Assembly (NCBI RefSeq): GCF_004000945.1
Contig: NZ_BIMF01000025.1
Location: 16,494-80,493, forward strand
Reading direction: 5' to 3'
DNA: 64,000 bases
Origin: Paenibacillus lautus NBRC 15380
Lineage (GTDB): Bacteria > Bacillota > Bacilli > Paenibacillales > Paenibacillaceae
Part shown: piece by piece, positions 58,805 to 64,000 of the stretch
Layout of the letters: the number at the start of each line of letters is the position of its first letter
Numbering within the stretch: position 1 is the first letter of the stretch
Notes under the pieces: model-generated
Told to the model about the DNA's origin: nothing
Databases searched by the model: none
The model's input: the letters and a program-made list of their open reading frames with translations, nothing else
Position numbers and translations under genes: made by a program

Positions 58805-60343
58805 ATGAATAAGCCTAATGAAATCATCGTCGTTATGGACTTCGGTGGACAGTACAACCAACTTATAGCACGACGTATTCGCGATCTTGGCGTTTATAGT
58901 GAGCTTCTGCCATACAACACGCCCGCCCAGAAAATTAAAGAACTTTCCCCGCGCGGCATTGTTTTCTCAGGAGGTCCTTCCAGCGTGTATTCCGAGAATG
59001 CACCGCATGTGGACCCAGCCATTTATGATCTGGGACTGCCGATCTTCGGCATTTGCTACGGCATGCAGCTGATGGCTCAACAGCTGGACGGAAAAGTAGA
59101 ACGTGCTTCGAAACGTGAATACGGCAAAGCCGAATTGGAATTTGCTCCGAACTCGACGCTTGTCAAAGGGATTGAGCAGAAACAAACCGTATGGATGAGT
59201 CATGGCGATCACGTGGTATCGCTGCCTTCCGGCTTTAAGCTGGATGCAGGAACGGAATCCGCTCCAATCGCTGCAATGAGTAACGAGGATAAGAAGCTGT
59301 ACGCTGTGCAGTTCCATCCGGAGGTTCGTCACTCCGTCCATGGTAACGAAATGATTAAGAATTTCTTGTACGAAGTGTGCGGTTGCGAAGGTAACTGGAG
59401 CATGGAGACTTTTATCGAGGACCAGGTTCGCGAAATCCGTGAAGTCGTCGGCGAACAAAAAGTGCTGTGCGCGCTGAGCGGCGGCGTTGATTCCTCCGTT
59501 GTGGCCATGCTGATTCACAAGGCCATCGGCGATCAGCTGACATGTATGTTCATCGATCATGGACTGCTGCGCAAGGGCGAGGCCGAAAGCGTGATGGAAA
59601 CCTTCGTCGGCAAGTTTGATATGAAGGTCGTTAAGATTGACGCTCAGGAACGTTTCATGTCCAAGCTGAAAGGCGTAGACGATCCGGAGAAAAAACGGAA
59701 AATCATCGGCAACGAGTTTATCTACGTATTCGATGAGGAGTCCAGCAAGTTTGATGATTTTGCATTCCTGGCTCAAGGCACGCTGTATACCGATATCGTT
59801 GAGAGCGGTACGGACACGGCGCATACAATCAAATCCCACCACAATGTCGGCGGGCTGCCTGAAGACATGAAATTTACGCTGATCGAGCCGCTCAAAGCTC
59901 TCTTTAAGGATGAGGTTCGTAAAGTCGGCGAAGAGCTGGGCTTACCGGATGAGATCGTTCACCGTCAACCTTTCCCTGGCCCGGGTCTTGCGATTCGCGT
60001 ACTGGGTGAAGTAACGGAGGACAAGCTGCAAATCGTTCGTGATTCCGACTACATCCTGCGCGAAGAGATCGCGAAAGCGGGACTGGATCGCGAGATCTGG
60101 CAGTATTTCACGGCGCTTCCGAATATGAAGAGTGTCGGCGTAATGGGTGATGCACGTACGTATTCCTACACCGTAGGTATCCGTGCCGTAACCTCCATCG
60201 ACGGCATGACGGCAGACTGGGCACGCATCCCATGGGATGTGCTCGAGAAGATCTCCGTACGTATCGTGAACGAGGTCGAGAATGTCAACCGTATCGTGTA
60301 TGACGTGACTTCCAAACCACCAGCAACGATCGAGTGGGAATAG
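58805..60343 (+). CDS. guaA: GMP synthase (glutamine-hydrolysing)
   Basis: The 512-aa enzyme turns XMP into GMP using glutamine and ATP. The N-terminal amidotransferase shows C84 in 'FGICYGMQLMAQQL' and H171/E173 in 'FHPEVRHS'. The ATP pyrophosphatase loop is 'ALSGGVDSSVVAML' (about 224-230), and the C-terminal dimerisation domain ends 'PPATIEWE', as in all GuaA proteins. GGGAGG precedes the ATG. The gene stands alone with its own promoter and terminator. Confidence 0.99.
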   Translation: MNKPNEIIVVMDFGGQYNQLIARRIRDLGVYSELLPYNTPAQKIKELSPRGIVFSGGPSSVYSENAPHVDPAIYDLGLPIFGICYGMQLMAQQLDGKVERASKREYGKAELEFAPNSTLVKGIEQKQTVWMSHGDHVVSLPSGFKLDAGTESAPIAAMSNEDKKLYAVQFHPEVRHSVHGNEMIKNFLYEVCGCEGNWSMETFIEDQVREIREVVGEQKVLCALSGGVDSSVVAMLIHKAIGDQLTCMFIDHGLLRKGEAESVMETFVGKFDMKVVKIDAQERFMSKLKGVDDPEKKRKIIGNEFIYVFDEESSKFDDFAFLAQGTLYTDIVESGTDTAHTIKSHHNVGGLPEDMKFTLIEPLKALFKDEVRKVGEELGLPDEIVHRQPFPGPGLAIRVLGEVTEDKLQIVRDSDYILREEIAKAGLDREIWQYFTALPNMKSVGVMGDARTYSYTVGIRAVTSIDGMTADWARIPWDVLEKISVRIVNEVENVNRIVYDVTSKPPATIEWE

Positions 60344-60366
60344 TTTTTATACTGCTGCACTAAACC

Positions 60367-60408
60367 AAAAAACCTTCAAATCCACATCCGTGGGATTGAA
60401 GGTTTTTT
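60367..60408 (+). terminator. Terminator after guaA
   Basis: AAAAAACCTTCAAATCC pairs with GGGATTGAAGGTTTTTT with one wobble around an 8-base loop, ending in six T residues. It can act in both directions. Confidence 0.95.
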
Positions 60409-60580
60409 ATGTTGTGCTTATAACACACGAACTTTTTTCCTTTAACCAATGGACGGATAGGAGCCAATCGTTTTTATTGTATGCATCTTTTGTGAAATAA
60501 GATGAATAATACGTTAGGGTGCATTGTTAAGAGCGAGCTTTAAGGCAGAACCAAGACCTGAACCTGTGAGGAGGAAAAGA

Positions 60581-61519
60581 ATGAAAGCTATCGTCATTGA
60601 TCGTTATGGGGGCAAGGAAGAGCTTCAGGAAAGAGAAGTACCTAATCCAACACCGCAAGCTCATCAGGTTTTAGTCAAAGTGGCTGCCACCTCGATCAAT
60701 CCAATTGACTGGAAGCTCCGTGAAGGCTATTTAAAACAAATGATGGATTGGGAGTTTCCGATTATTTTGGGATGGGATGTTGCCGGGACGATTTCGGAAA
60801 TGGGGAACGAGGTAACGGATTGGAAAGTGGGAGATGCAGTGTTTGCCCGTCCGGAAACCACCCGTTTTGGCACATATGCCGAATATACTTTGGTGGATGA
60901 TCACCTACTGGCGCGGAAGCCTGCTGCTATCTCATGGGAGGAAGCCGCATCCGTTCCGCTCGCAGGACTGACTGCTTGGCAGGCGCTTTTTACACATGGC
61001 GAACTGACCGAAGGAGAGAAGGTATTGATTCATGCAGGCGCCGGTGGCGTTGGCATGTTCGCTATCCAGTTTGCCAAACAAGCGGGAGCTTACGTTATCA
61101 CGACAGCCAGTGAACGTAATCATGAGCTGCTGGCTTCACTCGGAGCTGATCGGATTATTGACTATCGCACGACCCGATTTGAAGATGTATTATCGGATGT
61201 GGACGTTGTGTTCGATACGATAGGCGGTGATGTTCAGAAGAATAGCTTTAAAGTGCTGAAAAAACATACCGGGCGAATCATATCGATTGTCAGCGATTTT
61301 GATGAAGAGCTGGTAAGGGAATATGACGTAACCGCCAAAAATATATGGCTGGATCCCAATGGTCAGCAGCTTCAGGAAATAGCCGACCTGTTGGAGCAAA
61401 AAAAGGTAAGATCAGTCGTGGGAGCTACGTTTCCTTTTTCGCAAAAAGGACTCTACGATGCCCACGCATTAAGTGAGACCCACCATGCTGTCGGTAAAAT
61501 AGCAATAAGCTTCTCCTAA
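60581..61519 (+). CDS. Zinc-independent MDR oxidoreductase (quinone reductase-like)
   Basis: The 312-aa protein is a medium-chain dehydrogenase/reductase. It shows 'MKAIVIDRYGGKEELQ', 'ATSINPIDWKLREGYLK' (in place of zinc ligands), 'GWDVAGTISEMGNEVTDWK', and the NADPH loop 'VLIHAGAGGVGMFAIQFAK'. It lacks the zinc-binding cysteines of alcohol dehydrogenases. Such enzymes reduce quinones or enones with NADPH; the substrate is unknown. The start has GAGGAGG 7 bases upstream. The gene is alone between guaA and the riboswitch region. Confidence 0.92.
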   Translation: MKAIVIDRYGGKEELQEREVPNPTPQAHQVLVKVAATSINPIDWKLREGYLKQMMDWEFPIILGWDVAGTISEMGNEVTDWKVGDAVFARPETTRFGTYAEYTLVDDHLLARKPAAISWEEAASVPLAGLTAWQALFTHGELTEGEKVLIHAGAGGVGMFAIQFAKQAGAYVITTASERNHELLASLGADRIIDYRTTRFEDVLSDVDVVFDTIGGDVQKNSFKVLKKHTGRIISIVSDFDEELVREYDVTAKNIWLDPNGQQLQEIADLLEQKKVRSVVGATFPFSQKGLYDAHALSETHHAVGKIAISFS

Positions 61520-61717
61520 GAAGCACACGATCCCGATTAGTCCTGCGTGTCTGGCTTCAACCGCGTCTGCTGCTGTCACGAATGAAATACCCCTGAACGG
61601 ATTTCAGTGATTATGTGCGCATTATCCCATGTTTTTGGTGTGTATTTTGTCGTATGTAGTTCAGTTGTCCTAGAATGAGTGGGTTGTGGAATATCAATTC
61701 CCGAACATTTCTTTAAA

Positions 61718-61775
61718 TTGACAAGTTTAATATTCGTTTTTGTTATTGACAAGGTTGGGCTTCTCGTCCTAGAAT
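61718..61775 (+). promoter_or_regulatory. Tandem promoter candidates for the purine permease gene
   Basis: TTGACA (61746-61751) and TAGAAT (61770-61775) are spaced by 18 bases just ahead of the riboswitch. A second TTGACA (61718-61723) with TGTTAT 17 bases later may give an extra start. The stretch 61520-61717 shows no gene. Confidence 0.65.
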
Positions 61776-61814
61776 ATGTGTAGAAACTGACATGACAACT
61801 ACAAATAATGAGCT

Positions 61815-61882
61815 TTTTCGTATAATCCCGGGAATGGGCCCGGGAGTCTCTACAGGTCACCGTAATGATCTCGCTACGAAAA
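61815..61882 (+). ncRNA. Purine (guanine-type) riboswitch aptamer
   Basis: TTTTCGTA...TACGAAAA forms P1. 'TATAATC' begins the J1/2 junction, CCCGGG/CCCGGG forms P2, 'GTCTCTAC' is the J2/3 junction, AGGTCA/TGATCT forms P3, and 'GCTACGA' ends the core. The C in 'GCTACGA' is at the specificity position, indicating guanine or hypoxanthine rather than adenine. Loops L2 (AATGGG) and L3 (CCGTAA) each appear one base shorter than usual, and P3 is short. The downstream gene is a purine permease, as expected. Confidence 0.88.
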
Positions 61883-62031
61883 GAAGAGCGGCAATATAAT
61901 GATGCGGACTCGTCCAGCATTCGAGATATCGGCCTGCAAGATGGAGCAGCGCTCCATAAAGCAGCAGCTGGTTATTCGATAAGGATGCTGCCCGGCAGCA
62001 TGCGAATGATTGTTTTGCGGCTCTTTTTTCA
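61880..62031 (+). terminator. Riboswitch expression platform
   Basis: GAAGAGCGGCAA, directly after P1, can pair with TTGCGGCTCTTTTTTC near 62013-62031 with one mismatch, giving a terminator stem with a T-run. A nested hairpin (ATGCTGC-CCG-GCAGCAT) lies inside. Ligand-stabilised P1 should favour this terminator and lower permease expression when guanine is plentiful. Confidence 0.55.
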
Positions 62032-62110
62032 AGCGACGGCCCTGGGGATTTATCCTTAGGGTCTATTTTGTATGTTGCCGGTCATTAATTTTAAGGGGGA
62101 TATCTCTACA

Positions 62111-63481
62111 ATGGAGCGTTTCTTTAAACTAAAGGAACACGGAACAAATGTAAGAACCGAGATTATCGCAGGCTTGACGACCTTTATGACCATGGCTTAC
62201 ATCCTGCTGGTCAACAATTTGTTCCTGGGTCCTGATGGCGCGGGTATTCCGCAGGAGGGCGTATTTTTCGCTACTGCAGTAGGTGCCGGCCTTGTGACGA
62301 TGGCGATGGGCTTCTTCGTTAACATTCCGGTTGCGTTGGCACCTGGTATGGGTTTGAACGCATATTTCATGACAGTTGTATTAAGCTCGAACGGAGCGAT
62401 TACCTGGCAGGCCGCACTCGGTGCAGTATTTATCTCCGGTATTGTCTTCATTATTCTCACGGTAACCAAAGTCCGCCAAATGCTGTTGACTGCGGTGCCG
62501 AACAACTTAAAGATTGCCATTACGGTCGGTATTGGCCTGTTCATTACCATCGTTGGTCTTAAGCTGGGCAACATCGTGACGGCTTCCATTAACCCGGGAA
62601 CGGATATTACTCATCCGGTACCAGGCGGTGCCTTCAATCTTGGTCTTGGTAATTTCATTCAGAACAAAGATACGCTGCTTGCGATCATCGGGCTGTTCCT
62701 GATTGCCATCCTGATGGTTCTCAAATTGAAGGGCGCTTTGCTTATCGGTATCGTGCTGACGACGCTGATTGGTGTTCCAATGGGAGTAACCGATCTGTCA
62801 GGTCTGAGCACTGCAAGCTGGATTCCTTCATTTGATAATCTGGCTGTCGGTCAGATGGACTTGAAGGGCGCCCTTGGCATTGGTCTTGTAGAAGTTATCT
62901 TCATCTTTACATTTGTTGAATTGTTCGATACGTTCGGTACATTGGTTGGTACCGCAGGTCGTGCGGGACTCCTGAAGAACAAAGAGGAAGGCGAGAAGAA
63001 GCTTGGTAAAGCGATGCTCGTGGATGCCGGCGGCGTAAGCGCGGGCGCATTCCTTGGTACAAGTACAATCACAGCTTTCGTAGAAAGTACTTCCGGTGTT
63101 GCGGAGGGTGGACGTACAGGCTTGACTGCGGTTACTACAGGCGTACTCTTTATTCTGGCATTGTTCTTGGCTCCGATTGCTCTGGTTGTTCCTTCGGCTG
63201 CTACAGCTCCAGCGCTTGTCATTGTCGGTGTACTGATGATGAGCCAGGTACGGGATATCGAGTGGGATGATTTCATGCAGGCATTCCCGGCATTCTTGAC
63301 CATCATCCTGATGCCTTTCACTGGCGGTATCGCTAACGGTATCTCTGGTGGTATTATTGCTTACGTGATCCTTGCGGTATTCGGCAAGTTGACTGGACGC
63401 ACAGATACCAAGGTGCATTGGCTGATGTGGATCCTGTTTGTGATCATCTTGATCCGGTACGCTTTCCTCGGTGCCGAATAG
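62111..63481 (+). CDS. pbuG: NCS2 purine permease (AzgA/PbuG type)
   Basis: The 456-aa transporter has about 12-13 membrane helices and imports guanine or hypoxanthine with protons. Family blocks are 'TEIIAGLTTFMTMAYILLVN', 'ALAPGMGLNAYFMTVVL', 'IFTFVELFDTFGTLVGTAG' and 'LGTSTITAFVESTSGVAEGG'. The start at 62111 is preferred; AAGGGGGAT lies upstream and would be inside the longer frame from 62072. The riboswitch in its leader supports a guanine or hypoxanthine substrate rather than adenine. A terminator follows. Confidence 0.95.
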   Translation: MERFFKLKEHGTNVRTEIIAGLTTFMTMAYILLVNNLFLGPDGAGIPQEGVFFATAVGAGLVTMAMGFFVNIPVALAPGMGLNAYFMTVVLSSNGAITWQAALGAVFISGIVFIILTVTKVRQMLLTAVPNNLKIAITVGIGLFITIVGLKLGNIVTASINPGTDITHPVPGGAFNLGLGNFIQNKDTLLAIIGLFLIAILMVLKLKGALLIGIVLTTLIGVPMGVTDLSGLSTASWIPSFDNLAVGQMDLKGALGIGLVEVIFIFTFVELFDTFGTLVGTAGRAGLLKNKEEGEKKLGKAMLVDAGGVSAGAFLGTSTITAFVESTSGVAEGGRTGLTAVTTGVLFILALFLAPIALVVPSAATAPALVIVGVLMMSQVRDIEWDDFMQAFPAFLTIILMPFTGGIANGISGGIIAYVILAVFGKLTGRTDTKVHWLMWILFVIILIRYAFLGAE

Positions 63482-63517
63482 TTTCGGAATTCTATCTCTT
63501 AATAATGAACAAATAGA

Positions 63518-63557
63518 GCGAAGGCTTCGGGTATCTATCCGGAGCTTTCGTTTTTTT
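63518..63557 (+). terminator. Terminator after the purine permease gene
   Basis: CGAAGGCTTCGG pairs with CCGGAGCTTTCG with wobble, around an 8-base loop, followed by seven T residues. From 63558 to about 63840 I see no gene or structured element. Confidence 0.85.
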
Positions 63558-63839
63558 GTGTCTGCAAATGCAGGTATCGGTTTTTTAATAAGATAAACGA
63601 TGCGTATGACTCATTGAACGGTTGAGGTAAGTTGGTAGCTTTTTCAGATATTCTCCTGTGGATGCACATGAAGCGGGACGTTTTCGAATCTGAGATTTAA
63701 GTTAGTCGTATTATTATAGAAATGTTCAGTCACCAAGTAGACATGTCATCAAGAGCAGGAGGAGAAAACATTGGCTTCGTTCTTTTCTGTCAGCCATTCT
63801 ATATTCAGAGGTCTTTATATTAGATAGAGTGTTTCTATG

Positions 63840-63888
63840 AAAAAACTTTTAAAAAAGACTTGCATTCATGATCTGCACATGGTATATT
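63840..63888 (+). promoter_or_regulatory. Strong promoter with A/T-rich UP region (possible rrn P1)
   Basis: TTGCAT (63860-63865) and TATATT (63883-63888) are spaced by 17 bases. AAAAACTTTTAAAAAAGAC just upstream resembles an UP element. Confidence 0.6.
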
Positions 63889-63962
63889 ATATTTCCGGAC
63901 AAGAAATACGGTCGAAACAAACGCTTGAGATAACAAGCCGAAATGAATTTGAAAAATAAATC

Positions 63963-64000
63963 CAAAAAAAGCTTGCAATGATCGAGCGGATGTGATAAGA
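63963..64000 (+). promoter_or_regulatory. Second strong promoter, cut by the right edge (possible rrn P2)
   Basis: CAAAAAAAGC precedes TTGCAA (63973-63978). A -10 box starting TAAGA follows after 17 bases and is cut by the edge. Tandem promoters of this build usually drive rRNA operons. Confidence 0.5.

Noticed and set aside
1..64000. CRISPR arrays, insertion sequences, prophage genes, tRNA genes
   Set aside because: No regularly spaced repeats, transposase or integrase motifs, or tRNA cloverleafs were seen on either strand.

Overview
The window looks like a chromosomal segment of a Paenibacillus species. The evidence is protein-level: an S-layer-anchored multimodular GH10 xylanase, several YesM/YesN-type two-component systems next to sugar ABC transporters, a yjlC-ndh pair, guaA followed by a riboswitch-controlled purine permease, strong GGAGG-type ribosome binding sites, and moderate GC content. 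The species cannot be fixed from the sequence alone. No transposase, integrase, prophage, CRISPR array, tRNA or rRNA gene was found inside the window.

Layout. 1-2000: a minus-strand pair, a small lipoprotein gene followed by a class 3 lipase-like protein whose C-terminal part resembles a WXG100/ESX helix and runs off the left edge; a decayed 3' fragment of a second lipoprotein copy lies beside it. 2005-8528: superoxide dismutase with an extra N-terminal helical domain, an alpha/beta hydrolase, an IclR regulator, a 47-aa ORF and aconitase. 8845-15732: amidase-fold protein, D-Ala-D-Ala ligase, UV endonuclease, inositol-phosphatase family enzyme, two small proteins and a secreted SGNH hydrolase. 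16054-22684: first sensor kinase/response regulator/ABC sugar-import cluster (system A). 22971-24507: ECF sigma factor with an overlapping membrane-protein gene, bracketed by two copies of an intergenic repeat. 24803-33374: adenylyltransferase, glutamate-1-semialdehyde aminomutase, LCP ligase, peroxiredoxin, pirin, secreted polysaccharide deacetylase, and the yjlC-ndh pair. 33693-53850: about 20 kb devoted to carbohydrate sensing, uptake and hydrolysis (systems B and C), ending in a 1478-aa xylanase. 54134-58726: a MoxR/DUF58/transglutaminase operon. 58805-63481: guaA, a quinone-oxidoreductase-like MDR enzyme, and a purine permease behind a guanine-type riboswitch. The last ~140 bases carry two tandem strong promoters that probably drive an rRNA operon beyond the right edge.

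How the genes fit together. System C plus the xylanase gives a coherent path: the cell-wall-bound enzyme cuts xylan outside the cell, LplA/LplB/YtcP-type transporter parts import the oligosaccharides, and YesM/YesN-type regulators sense them. Candidate cre sites in front of systems B and C point to catabolite repression. The IclR regulator's own promoter and the aconitase promoter share a nearly identical palindrome (GGTTTCA-N5-TGAAAC), which suggests that this regulator may control entry into the citrate cycle. That is the most testable new hypothesis in the window. The left-edge lipase/WXG protein with its neighbouring lipoprotein is the best candidate for an undescribed secreted effector system.
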